11,942 bases of DNA, taken from Pinisolibacter sp040275425. GTDB taxonomy: Bacteria > Pseudomonadota > Alphaproteobacteria > Rhizobiales > Ancalomicrobiaceae. Under the pieces are notes generated by a model. That model was not told where the DNA came from and did not search any database. It worked only from the letters and a program-made list of their open reading frames with translations. The stretch spans positions 1 to 11,942 of the forward strand of contig JBEOKB010000221.1 in assembly GCA_040275425.1 (NCBI GenBank), written 5' to 3'. The position numbers were made by a program, and so were the translations under genes. Position 1 is the stretch's first letter, and each line of letters begins with the position of its first letter. This document shows positions 1-5,874 of the stretch, one piece after another.

Positions 1-1
1 C

Positions 2-1102
2 GACCCCGCGCGCCGGCCCGCTCCCACCGCCCCGGCCAAGAAGCCGGGCCGCCCCGCCCTGCCTCCTTCGGTGTTCTCGCCCAACGTCACCGGCATCGGT
101 GGTGCCGCCGCGCCGCAGCTGCGCGGTTCCGGCCAGAGCCCGGTGCCCGACGGCCCCGTCGACCGCGCCGACGCCGCCTATGCCGCCTATCAGCGCGGCT
201 TCTATCTCCAGGCTCTGGCCCTCGCCCTTCCCGCCGCCGAGGCCGGGGAACCGGCCGCCATGACCCTGATCGGCCTGCTCTACGAGGGCGGGCTCGGCAT
301 CCCCGTCGATCTCGACAAGGCGGTGCGCTGGTACGGCCTCGCCGCCGATCGCGGCGATCGCGAGGCCGCCGCCGCCCTCGGCCTGATGGCCGCCGAGGGA
401 CGCGGCCTTCCGAAGGACCCCGCGCGCGCCTGGACCCTGTTCGCCGCCGCCGCCGCCAAGGACCAGCCCAACGGCCTCTTCAACGGCGCGCTGATGATGA
501 TGGACGGCCGCGACGCCCCCCACGACGTCGACAAGGCCCTCGCCTGGCTCGCCCGCGCCGCCGAACTCGGCAACATCGAGGCGCAGTACGCCCTCGCCTC
601 CGTGCTCGCCGACCCCGACGGCCCGCGCCACGACCCCCGCCTCGCCGCGCGCTGGATGCGCGAAGCGGCGATGTCCGGCTTCGAGGCTGCCGAGATCGAG
701 TTCGCGCTGATGCTCGCCAACGGTCGCGGCGTGAAGCAGAGCCCGGAGGACGCCTTCGTCTGGTTCCGCCGCTCCGCCCTGCGCGGCAACGCCATCGGCC
801 GCAACCGCCTCGCCCGCATGTACGCCGTCGGGCTCGGCACCGCCCCCGATCCGGTCGAGGCCTGGAAGTGGCACACCCTCGCCGCCCGCCAGGGCCTGCC
901 CGACATCTGGCTCGAGACCCGCCTCGCCACGGTCTCCCCCGCCGATCGTCGCCGCGCCGAGGCCGAGGCCGATCGCATCGACGCCGACCTGCCGCCCGCC
1001 CCGCCGCGCCCCGCCGTCCCCGCGGCCGACGAGCCGGACGCACCGAAGGAGGCGGCCGATCCAGCGCCCTCCGCCCCGGCCGCGCCCGCGAAACGGCCCT
1101 GA
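2..1102 (+). CDS. Sel1-like repeat (TPR-type) protein, 5' end outside the window
   Basis: The frame is open from the left edge to the stop at 1100-1102, so the true start probably lies upstream. An in-frame GTG at 71 has no convincing ribosome-binding site and codes for the same kind of Pro/Ala-rich linker as the DNA before it. From about 248 to 895 there are six back-to-back 36-residue Sel1 units. Each shows the A..LG..Y..G.G...D...A..W...AA..G pattern, for example GLLYEGGLGI and DKAVRWYGLAADRG. A Pro/Ala-rich tail follows (about 980-1099). Sel1 repeats form helical-hairpin solenoids that act as protein-interaction scaffolds; no catalytic residues are visible. The missing N-terminus could hold a signal peptide or membrane anchor. 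It runs in the same direction as suhB with a 105-base gap, so co-transcription is possible but not shown. The partner is unknown. The family assignment is firm; the role is not. Confidence 0.85.
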   Translation, partial: DPARRPAPTAPAKKPGRPALPPSVFSPNVTGIGGAAAPQLRGSGQSPVPDGPVDRADAAYAAYQRGFYLQALALALPAAEAGEPAAMTLIGLLYEGGLGIPVDLDKAVRWYGLAADRGDREAAAALGLMAAEGRGLPKDPARAWTLFAAAAAKDQPNGLFNGALMMMDGRDAPHDVDKALAWLARAAELGNIEAQYALASVLADPDGPRHDPRLAARWMREAAMSGFEAAEIEFALMLANGRGVKQSPEDAFVWFRRSALRGNAIGRNRLARMYAVGLGTAPDPVEAWKWHTLAARQGLPDIWLETRLATVSPADRRRAEAEADRIDADLPPAPPRPAVPAADEPDAPKEAADPAPSAPAAPAKRP

Positions 1103-1120
1103 CCTCCCTCGTTTTCCCTT

Positions 1121-1164
1121 GAAACCGTCGCGGTTTCGTGGGAGGCGGAAGGCCGCTTCCCGCC
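1121..1164 (+). other. Two tandem hairpins in the Sel1-suhB gap
   Basis: The first hairpin has a 7-base perfect stem, GAAACCG (1121-1127) against CGGTTTC (1131-1137), with a 3-base loop. The second pairs GGCGGAAG (1144-1151) with CTTCCCGCC (1156-1164), with one bulged C and a GCCG loop. Neither is followed by a T-run, so this is not a classical intrinsic terminator. It could be an mRNA 3'-end stabiliser, a processing site or an attenuator between the two genes. The pairing is visible; the function is a guess. Confidence 0.35.
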
Positions 1165-1207
1165 GGGCGTTCCGTTCGCCCCCGCGACTGAACCGACAGG
1201 ACCCCTC

Positions 1208-1996
1208 ATGGCACGCTCGGCACTCCTCAACGTCATGGTCGACGCCGTCCGCAAGGCGGCCCGTTCGCTCGTGCGCGACTTCGGCGAGGTCGAGAATCTC
1301 CAGGTGTCGCACAAGGGCCCGGCCGACTTCGTCTCCGCCGCCGACCGCAAGGCCGAGCAGATCCTGCGCGACGAGCTGGCGCGCGTACGCCCCTCCTACG
1401 GCTTCCTCCTCGAGGAGGGCGGCACCGTCGAGGGCACCGACCCCACCCATCGCTGGATCATCGACCCGCTCGACGGCACCACCAACTTCCTGCACGGCAT
1501 CCCGCTCTTCGCCATCTCGGTGGCGCTCGAGCGCAACGGCCAGCTCGTCGCCGGCGTGATCTACAATCCGATCCTCGACGAGCTCTACGTCGCCGAGCGC
1601 GGCGGCGGCGCCTTCCTCAACGATCGCCGCCTGCGCGTCGCCGCCCGTCGCGACCTGCACGAATGCGTCGTCGGCACCGGCATCCCCTTCCTCGGCCACG
1701 GCGAGCACGACCGCTTCCTGTCCGAGGCCCGCGTGGTGATGAAGGAGGTCGCCGGCATCCGCCGCTGCGGCGCCGCCTCGCTCGACCTCGCCTGGGTCGC
1801 CTCCGGCCGTCTCGACGGCTTCTGGGAGCGCTCGCTCAAGCCCTGGGACATGGCGGCGGGCATCGTGCTCGTCCGCGAGGCCGGCGGTTTCGTCACCGAT
1901 CTCGACGGCCGCGACCGCATGCTCGACACCGGCCACGTGCTCGCCGGCAACGAGAACGTCCACAAGCGCCTCGCCGGCCTGCTCGCGACCGCCTGA
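1208..1996 (+). CDS. suhB: Inositol monophosphatase family protein (SuhB type)
   Basis: A 262-residue protein, the usual length for bacterial SuhB/IMPase enzymes, which hydrolyse inositol-1-phosphate and related sugar phosphates using Mg2+. The metal and phosphate site is complete: Glu69/Glu70 in FLLEEGG, the signature WIIDPLDGTTNF at residues 83-94 (Asp86, Asp89), and the C-terminal WDMAAG with Asp214. GVIYNP and GGGAF are also typical of the family. The ATG at 1208 is preceded by ACAGGA (1196-1201) with 6 bases of spacing, which supports this start. The protein is predicted to be soluble and cytoplasmic. In E. coli SuhB also binds rRNA antitermination complexes; nothing here shows whether that holds in this organism. 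It could act on another phosphate ester, as members of the family (CysQ, histidinol-phosphatase) are hard to tell apart by eye, but the spacing of motifs favours SuhB. Confidence 0.92.
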   Translation: MARSALLNVMVDAVRKAARSLVRDFGEVENLQVSHKGPADFVSAADRKAEQILRDELARVRPSYGFLLEEGGTVEGTDPTHRWIIDPLDGTTNFLHGIPLFAISVALERNGQLVAGVIYNPILDELYVAERGGGAFLNDRRLRVAARRDLHECVVGTGIPFLGHGEHDRFLSEARVVMKEVAGIRRCGAASLDLAWVASGRLDGFWERSLKPWDMAAGIVLVREAGGFVTDLDGRDRMLDTGHVLAGNENVHKRLAGLLATA

Positions 1997-2149
1997 TCCA
2001 TCGCCGAGGCGCCGATCCCGGCGCCCTGTTCCGCGACCATTTGCCCTCTCCGGTCACGTCCGCGCGACCCGGCTCCGACGGCGCTTGTGTCCTGCCCCCC
2101 GCGCGGGCGAGGATGCGGGCTGCGGATTCGTGACCGAGGATGAGGGAAA

Positions 2150-3163
2150 ATGGCGCGCGACGACTACTCCGACCGCCTCTCGAGCCCCCAGGTCTACCTG
2201 TGGCGCATGGTCATCTTCCTGGTGATCGTCGGCTTCGTCGGCGTGGTGCTGCAGAAGCAGGCCCTCGTCGCCTTCATGGCCAACCCCGGCCTCAACGGCT
2301 TCATCCTGCTGGTGGCCGCGCTCGGCATCGTCCTGGCGCTCGCCCGCGTCGCCCGCCTGTTCCCCGAGGTGCGTTGGGCCAACGCCTACCGCCGCCGCGA
2401 CACCGACTTCGCCGCCGCCGCCCGCCCGCGCCTGCTCGGCCCGATGGCCGCCCTGCTCGGCGAGCGCGGCGCCGCCGGACTGTCCCCCGCCGTCACCCGC
2501 TCGATTCTCGACTCGATCGGCATGCGCCTCGACGAGACCCGCGAGATCACCCGCTACATCGCCGGAACCCTGGTGTTCCTCGGCCTGCTCGGCACCTTCA
2601 CCGGCCTGTCGGAGACCGTCTCCTCGGTCGGCGACATCCTGAAGTCGCTGAACGGCGGCGGCGCCGATGCGAACGCCATGTTCGAGGACCTGAAGACCGG
2701 TCTCGCCAAGCCGCTGTCGGGCATGGGCGTGGCCTTCTCGTCCTCGCTGTTCGGCCTCGCCGGATCGCTTGTGATCGGCTTCCTCGATCTCCAGGCCGGA
2801 CAGGCGCAGAACCGCTTCTACAACGAACTCGAGGACTGGCTCTCCGCCGAGACCGATCCCGACGTCGCCGCCGAGCCCGCCCCCGCCGACCACGGCGTCG
2901 CCGAGAGCCTGCATCAGGCCGTCGACCGCCTCGCCCGCATCGCCCACGACGGCGGCGCCGGCGGCGGTCGCAACACCGCCGAGGCGCTGGTCGATCTCGC
3001 CGACTCGCTGCGCTCGCTCGTCACCCACGTCCGCGCCGAACAGGCCCAGATGCGCGCCTGGATCGACGGTCTCGCCGACGAGAACCGCCGCACCCGCAAG
3101 GCGCTCGAACGCATCGCCGATTCGTTGTCGACCCGTCCCCCGACCGACCGCTCGGAGGGCTGA
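2150..3163 (+). CDS. MotA/TolQ/ExbB-like proton channel subunit
   Basis: A 337-residue inner-membrane protein with four predicted membrane segments: about residues 17-38, 47-69, 137-155 and 180-200. The last two carry the MotA/TolQ/ExbB core, seen in TLVFLGLLGTFTGLSETV and in the Gly/Ser-rich GMGVAFSSSLFGLAGSL. A soluble C-terminal part (about 245-337) is rich in charged heptad-like stretches and probably helical. Known family members form pentamers around a dimer of the partner (MotB, TolR, ExbD) and turn ion flow into rotation or force on the envelope. The ATG at 2150 follows GAGGA (2136-2140) and GAGGG (2142-2146). The stop is two bases before the next start, so translation of the two genes is coupled. 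No flagellar or Tol genes are nearby, so neither motA nor tolQ is assigned. The family is sure; the process it drives is unknown. Confidence 0.9.
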   Translation: MARDDYSDRLSSPQVYLWRMVIFLVIVGFVGVVLQKQALVAFMANPGLNGFILLVAALGIVLALARVARLFPEVRWANAYRRRDTDFAAAARPRLLGPMAALLGERGAAGLSPAVTRSILDSIGMRLDETREITRYIAGTLVFLGLLGTFTGLSETVSSVGDILKSLNGGGADANAMFEDLKTGLAKPLSGMGVAFSSSLFGLAGSLVIGFLDLQAGQAQNRFYNELEDWLSAETDPDVAAEPAPADHGVAESLHQAVDRLARIAHDGGAGGGRNTAEALVDLADSLRSLVTHVRAEQAQMRAWIDGLADENRRTRKALERIADSLSTRPPTDRSEG

Positions 3164-3165
3164 GC

Positions 3166-4176
3166 ATGGCCTATTCCCGCCGCCGTCGCGACGGACCGAT
3201 CGACTACTGGCCGGGCTTCGTCGACGCCCTCGCCACCCTGCTGCTGGTGATCGTCTTCCTGCTGTCGGTGTTCATGCTGGCCCAGTTCTTCCTCGGTCGC
3301 GAGATCTCCGGCAAGGACGACGCCCTCGCCCGCCTCCAGCGTCAGATCGCCGAGCTGACCGACCTGCTCTCGCTCGAGAAGATCGGCAAGGTCGAGACCC
3401 TCGGCGAGACCGCCCGCCTGCGCGCGAGCCTGGCCGAGGCCGCCGACGAGAAGCTCCGCCTCGAGGCCCGCATCGCCGCCGCCGAGAAGGCCGCCGCCGG
3501 CTCGGGCTCCTCCGACGCCGCCCTCGAGGCCGAGAAGCGCCTGTCGCGCGAGGCCCTCGCCCAGGTCGAGCTGCTCAATCAGCAGATCGCCGCGCTGCGC
3601 CGCCAGATCGCCGCCGTCGAACAGGCCCTCGAGGCCACCGAGAGCCGCGACCGCGAGAGCCAGACCAAGATCGCCGACCTCGGCCGCCGCCTCAATCTGG
3701 CGCTCGCCCAGCGCGTCCAGGAGCTGCAGCAGTACCGCTCCGACTTCTTCGGCCGCCTGCGCGAGATCCTCGGCAACCGCCCCGACGTGCGCGTGGTCGG
3801 TGACCGCTTCGTGTTCCAGTCCGAGGTGCTGTTCCCGGTCGGCTCCGACGTCTTCGACGACGCCGGACGCGCCGCCATCGACCGCCTCGCCGAAGCGGTG
3901 CGCAATCTCGAGCGCGAGATCCCCCCGGAGGTCGGCTGGACGCTGCGGGTCGACGGCCACACCGACGCCCGCCCGATCGCCGGCCGCTTCCGCTCCAACT
4001 GGGAACTCTCCGCCGCCCGCGCCATCGCCGTGGTGCGCCGCCTCGCCGAACAGGGCGTGTCGCCGAAACATCTGGTCGCCGCCGGCTTCGGCGAGTTCCA
4101 GCCGCTCGAGGACGGCGCGAGCGAGGAGATCCACGCCCGCAATCGCCGCATCGAGATCCGCCTCACCGATCGCTGA
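3166..4176 (+). CDS. OmpA/MotB-like peptidoglycan-binding partner of the channel
   Basis: A 336-residue protein. A short basic cytoplasmic N-terminus is followed by one membrane helix (about 18-43, FVDALATLLLVIVFLL...). Asp20 lies at the helix entrance, where MotB/TolR-type proteins keep their proton-carrying Asp. A long periplasmic coiled coil (about 46-185) is rich in Glu, Lys, Arg, Leu and Ala. The C-terminal OmpA domain (about 215-335) contains SEVLFPVGS, VDGHTDARPI (His265, Asp267), NWELSAARA (Asn278) and ARNRRIEI, the residues that bind diaminopimelate in peptidoglycan. The ATG at 3166 has GGAGGG (3154-3159) 6 bases upstream. The gene for the channel subunit ends at 3163. The two proteins should form a stator-like complex across the inner membrane, with the coiled coil spanning the periplasm to the wall. 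Flagellar MotB is an alternative label, but the long coiled coil and the neighbours argue against it. Confidence 0.9.
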   Translation: MAYSRRRRDGPIDYWPGFVDALATLLLVIVFLLSVFMLAQFFLGREISGKDDALARLQRQIAELTDLLSLEKIGKVETLGETARLRASLAEAADEKLRLEARIAAAEKAAAGSGSSDAALEAEKRLSREALAQVELLNQQIAALRRQIAAVEQALEATESRDRESQTKIADLGRRLNLALAQRVQELQQYRSDFFGRLREILGNRPDVRVVGDRFVFQSEVLFPVGSDVFDDAGRAAIDRLAEAVRNLEREIPPEVGWTLRVDGHTDARPIAGRFRSNWELSAARAIAVVRRLAEQGVSPKHLVAAGFGEFQPLEDGASEEIHARNRRIEIRLTDR

Positions 4177-4186
4177 GAGAGCCGTG

Positions 4187-4792
4187 ATGAGCGCCGCCGA
4201 TCCCCGCACCGCCTTCTGGGAGGGCCTCGCCGCCCTGCCGGGCGAGACCGCGCCCGAGCCGATCGTCTTTCCGCCCGGCATCGCCGGCAAGCGCCGCAAG
4301 CCGTGGCTGAGGAAGCGCGCCCGCCTCGCCCGCACCCTGCGCGCGATCCTGCCCTGGAACCCGGCCTTCCTGCCCGAGGTCACCGACCTGTGGGTCGCCT
4401 CCTGGGCGAAGACCATGCCCACGATCGACTTCGAGGCCCGCCGCCCCTGGTTCGTCGATCACCTCGACGCCTCGATGGCGAAGGGGGCCGAGGTCCGCGT
4501 CGCCGTGGTCGAGACCGGCGACGTCGTCGGCTTCGTCATGATCGCCCCCGCCGACGGCTGGCTCGACCAGATCGCCGTCCACCCCGCCCAATGGGGCACC
4601 GGCATCGCCGAGGCCCTGATCGCCGAGGCTCGCCGCCTGTCGCCCGCCCGCGTCGCCCTCGACGTCAACGCCGACAACCCGCGCGCCGTCGCCTTCTACG
4701 CCCGCCAGGGCTTCGTCGAGGTGGGGCGCGGCACCAATCCGCGCTCCGGCCTGCCCACCCTCGTGCTCGAATGGCGCCCGCCCGCCCCCTGA
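4187..4792 (+). CDS. GNAT-family N-acetyltransferase with an N-terminal extension
   Basis: A 201-residue protein whose acetyltransferase fold starts near residue 60 (FLPEVTDLWVASWA). Motif A is LDQIAVHPAQWGTGIAEALI, with the acetyl-CoA pyrophosphate loop QWGTGIA at residues 135-141. Motif B is NADNPRAVAFYARQGF. These are standard GNAT features; the acceptor (a protein N-terminus, amine or small molecule) cannot be read from sequence. The first 55 or so residues are unusual: an acidic/hydrophobic stretch, then a very basic one (GKRRKPWLRKRARLARTLR). The ATG at 4187 follows GAGAGA (4175-4180), and an in-frame GTG lies one codon earlier at 4184. A later start would remove the extension, but no better ribosome site is seen. 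The gene starts 10 bases after the OmpA-like gene and is probably the last of that operon. Confidence 0.85.
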   Translation: MSAADPRTAFWEGLAALPGETAPEPIVFPPGIAGKRRKPWLRKRARLARTLRAILPWNPAFLPEVTDLWVASWAKTMPTIDFEARRPWFVDHLDASMAKGAEVRVAVVETGDVVGFVMIAPADGWLDQIAVHPAQWGTGIAEALIAEARRLSPARVALDVNADNPRAVAFYARQGFVEVGRGTNPRSGLPTLVLEWRPPAP

Positions 4793-4810
4793 TACCGGGC
4801 TGAAGAATTG

Positions 4811-4833
4811 CCGTCCCGTACCGGAGGGGACGG
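4811..4833 (+). terminator. Possible weak transcription end after the GNAT operon
   Basis: CCGTCCC (4811-4817) pairs with GGGACGG (4827-4833) across a 9-base loop, starting 18 bases after the stop of the acetyltransferase gene. There is no T-run after it, so it would be a weak or Rho-assisted stop at best. It abuts the palindromic repeat that begins at 4832. Confidence 0.3.
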
Positions 4834-4952
4834 AGGTCCTTCATCCCGAGCGCGAGCGAAGCGAGCCTCGAAGGGCGAAGAGCCGCGTGGCGCCGCCCGT
4901 CGTCGACTTCGTCCTTCGAGGCCCGGCTCCGCCGGGCACCTCGGGGTGAAGC
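4832..4952. repeat. Nested palindromic intergenic repeat, copy 1
   Basis: Two sets of inverted arms are nested. The outer arms, 4839-4850 (CTTCATCCCGAG) and 4940-4951 (CTCGGGGTGAAG), differ at one base. The inner arms, 4865-4880 and 4907-4922 (GCCTCGAAGG...), are 16 bases with one mismatch. Both mismatches become G-U pairs in RNA of the + strand. A small hairpin CCCGGC-TCC-GCCGGG (4922-4936) sits in the right half. The ends, GGAGGTCCTTCAT and CCTCGGGGTGAAGC, recur at 9126-9244. This layout resembles the palindromic extragenic repeats scattered in many Rhizobiales genomes. The rest of 4793-5084 holds no gene: the open frame at 4808-4996 is low-complexity Arg/Gly translation of the repeat. Confidence 0.75.
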
Positions 4953-5084
4953 CGAACGGGGAACGAACCCGAGTGGAGCGGGGCGATGCGTCGTGAGGTC
5001 GGTATGAACTGCCCCGGACGAAGAAAAGGCGCCGTGGCGGTCTCCCGCCCGGCGCCCCGGAAATCCTCATGCGTCGTCGCGAAC

Positions 5085-5354
5085 TCAGGCGCAGCGCTTG
5101 AACAGGTCGTCCAGCGCCTGGAGGCGGCTGTTCATCGACTCGTTCATGGCGCGGGCCACCGGAATGGCGGCGATGCCGATGCGCTTGCCGTTCACCAGCG
5201 ACACGTTGATCTCGCCGCCGTCGCCGTCCACCGCGACGGACTTGACCGTCGGCAGGTCGGAAACCATCGAGGCGATGAGGTCGGTCATCTCGTGAACGCT
5301 GAGACGAGCCTTGCCGAGGAGTTCGTTGGCATTGACGCGTTGGCCGGCGGTCAT
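5085..5354 (-). CDS. Small conserved-looking protein of unknown function (89 aa)
   Basis: I do not recognise this protein. The ATG at 5354 opens an 89-codon frame with third positions nearly all G or C, like the large genes here, so it is very probably coding. Predicted structure: a helix (about 9-32, ELLGKARLSVHEMTDLIASM), two or three strands (37-42, 48-54, 58-63) around the turn DGDGGE, then a helix (65-86). There is a single Cys, at position 88. There is no signal peptide or membrane segment, so it is probably cytoplasmic. A weak AAGG lies 10 bases before the ATG. The frame stays open upstream (to about 5600), but codon use there drops to roughly half G/C at third positions, so the longer version is disfavoured. 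It stands alone, opposite in direction to both neighbours. See the coding-like segment at 5435-5569 for a possible frameshifted 5' part. Confidence 0.7.
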   Translation of the reverse strand: MTAGQRVNANELLGKARLSVHEMTDLIASMVSDLPTVKSVAVDGDGGEINVSLVNGKRIGIAAIPVARAMNESMNSRLQALDDLFKRCA

Positions 5355-5380
5355 GTCTTCGCTACCTTGCTCTCGTGCGG

Positions 5381-5399
5381 GATCTTCCCTTCGAAGATC
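5381..5399 (-). promoter_or_regulatory. Inverted repeat in the leader of the 89-aa gene
   Basis: GATCTTC (5381-5387) and GAAGATC (5393-5399) are perfect 7-base arms separated by 5 bases. The element lies 27 bases before the ATG at 5354 and just downstream of the -10-like box at 5412-5417. It could be an operator near the transcription start or a small mRNA leader hairpin. The symmetry is certain, the role is inferred. Confidence 0.5.
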
Positions 5400-5411
5400 G
5401 CTCGCTTGGTA

Positions 5412-5417
5412 ATCATA
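5412..5417 (-). promoter_or_regulatory. Possible -10 box (TATGAT) for the 89-aa gene
   Basis: Read on the minus strand, 5417-5412 is TATGAT, five of six matches to TATAAT, placing a start near 5404, about 50 bases before the ATG at 5354. No good -35 box is found 16-18 bases upstream, so the site may need an activator or be chance. Confidence 0.35.
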
Positions 5418-5434
5418 CAGTACGCGATCGAGCA

Positions 5435-5569
5435 TTACGGTGAGATTAACTCGCATCTTCTCCGCATCACCCATCGAAAACACACCGCCGACTTGGTGAA
5501 CAGGGAGTTGACGAACTCCGCTGCTTCGTCGCCGCCGGTGACTTCCGACCACACCGTCTTCGCAACCAC
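5435..5569 (-). pseudogene. Coding-like fragment, possibly a frameshifted 5' part of the 5085-5354 gene
   Basis: On the minus strand a frame beginning at GTG 5569 reads VVAKTVWSEVTGGDEAAEF and then VNSLFTKSAV. For about 28 codons the first base is G-rich, the second mixed and the third almost always G or C, the same signature as real genes here. After a GTGTGT tract (near 5481-5486) the frame loses this signature and stops at 5435-5437. Removing one GT unit there would join it to the frame that runs through FSMGDAEKMRVNLTV into the 89-aa protein, giving about 160 residues. So this may be the broken front of one gene, a separate decayed fragment, or a small 44-residue ORF. No good ribosome-binding site is seen. 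The stretch between about 5355 and 5475 has ordinary, non-coding-like codon use, which weakens the single-gene idea. Confidence 0.35.
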
Positions 5570-5715
5570 TCATGGCTTTTTTGCGGTAGCGAAGGTGCAC
5601 TGCAACATTCTAAGCGAACCGAGCCAGACATTCCAGTTGTCAAGGTCCCCCGATGGCACATCCCGGCTCTGCGCTCGGCGCAACGGTGAGGCCTCCTCGT
5701 CCCGATGCGGGACCG
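5570..5715. other. Intergenic stretch with no recognised feature
   Basis: This stretch, between the coding-like fragment and the palindrome cluster, has lower G+C than the flanking genes and no frame with coding-like codon use. A TTGACA box is present on the minus strand (5637-5642) but has no matching -10 at 17 +/- 1 bases. I see no tRNA cloverleaf. Confidence 0.4.
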
Positions 5716-5735
5716 AGCGGCGGAATTCCGCCGCT
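5716..5735. repeat. 20-base perfect palindrome
   Basis: The bases AGCGGCGGAA at 5716-5725 are followed immediately by their exact reverse complement (5726-5735). It is the first of a row of hairpins (5716-5735, 5757-5774, 5778-5791, 5794-5815, 5844-5867) on the + strand. It could be a protein-binding operator or the first stem of a structured RNA. Confidence 0.5.
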
Positions 5736-5764
5736 TCTTCATGCTCGGTTAAGGTTTCTCGATC

Positions 5765-5833
5765 ATGATCGAGAGTGTCCAGTCATCTGGATTTCGAGCG
5801 GCTTCGGCCCTTCGATCTGACGCCTCCCTGTGA
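5765..5833 (+). CDS. Possible 22-residue small ORF with its start in a hairpin loop
   Basis: ATG 5765 to TGA 5831-5833 reads MIESVQSSGFRAASALRSDA then SL. The stop lies 10 bases before the terminator stem at 5844. AAGG at 5751-5754 could serve as a ribosome site, with 10 bases of spacing. The ATG is displayed in the CATG loop of a 7-bp palindromic stem. Against it: third codon positions are only about half G/C, unlike the neighbours, and the peptide matches nothing I know. It may be a leader peptide, a small protein or simply a chance frame within a small RNA. Confidence 0.25.
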   Translation: MIESVQSSGFRAASALRSDASL

Positions 5834-5843
5834 GACTTCCAGC

Positions 5844-5874
5844 AGAGCCGCGCCCTTTCGCGGCTCTCTTTTTT
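5844..5874 (+). terminator. Strong intrinsic terminator, + strand
   Basis: AGAGCCGCG (5844-5852) and CGCGGCTCT (5859-5867) form a perfect 9-bp stem with a 6-base loop, followed by C and six T (5868-5874). There is no T-run on the opposite strand, so it works only for + strand transcription. From here to the rcdA start (5875-6069) I see no gene; there is a GTTAAC at 5924-5929 and a small CCAC-CGCC-GTGG hairpin nearby, and rcdA's promoter is not identifiable by eye. Confidence 0.88.

Larger units (their letters stand above)
5716..5874 (+). ncRNA. Candidate structured small RNA ending at an intrinsic terminator
   Basis: Five consecutive hairpins can be drawn on the + strand: the 20-base palindrome (5716-5735); TCTCGAT-CATG-ATCGAGA (5757-5774); TCCAG-TCAT-CTGGA (about 5778-5791); a stem closed by GGC-TTCG-GCC, with the stable UUCG tetraloop (5794-5815); and the terminator. 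The terminator points away from any annotated + strand gene (the nearest ends at 4792), so something else must be transcribed here. No Rfam family is recognised (not 6S, SRP RNA, tmRNA or RNase P RNA by eye), and no convincing promoter was found, so the 5' end is arbitrary. The alternative is a tiny mRNA for the ORF at 5765-5833. Confidence 0.4.

Noticed and set aside
2140..3165. An upstream in-frame extension of the OmpA-like gene reaching back to 2140
   Set aside because: It overlaps the whole channel gene in another frame and is Arg/Pro-rich, the usual artefact of high-G+C DNA. The ATG at 3166 has an ideal ribosome-binding site.
2150..4792. Zorya-type anti-phage system suggested by the MotA/OmpA pair
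   Set aside because: No zorC, zorD or zorE-like helicase or nuclease is present. The neighbours are suhB and a GNAT, and the channel protein's C-terminal part is much shorter than ZorA's long tail.
4955..4990. tRNA T-arm-like GGTTCG on the minus strand
   Set aside because: No matching stem, anticodon arm or acceptor could be drawn.
4986..5768. 260-codon + strand frame across the unknown gene and palindrome region
   Set aside because: Its codon use is not coding-like, it has no domain, and it is antisense to the 89-residue gene.
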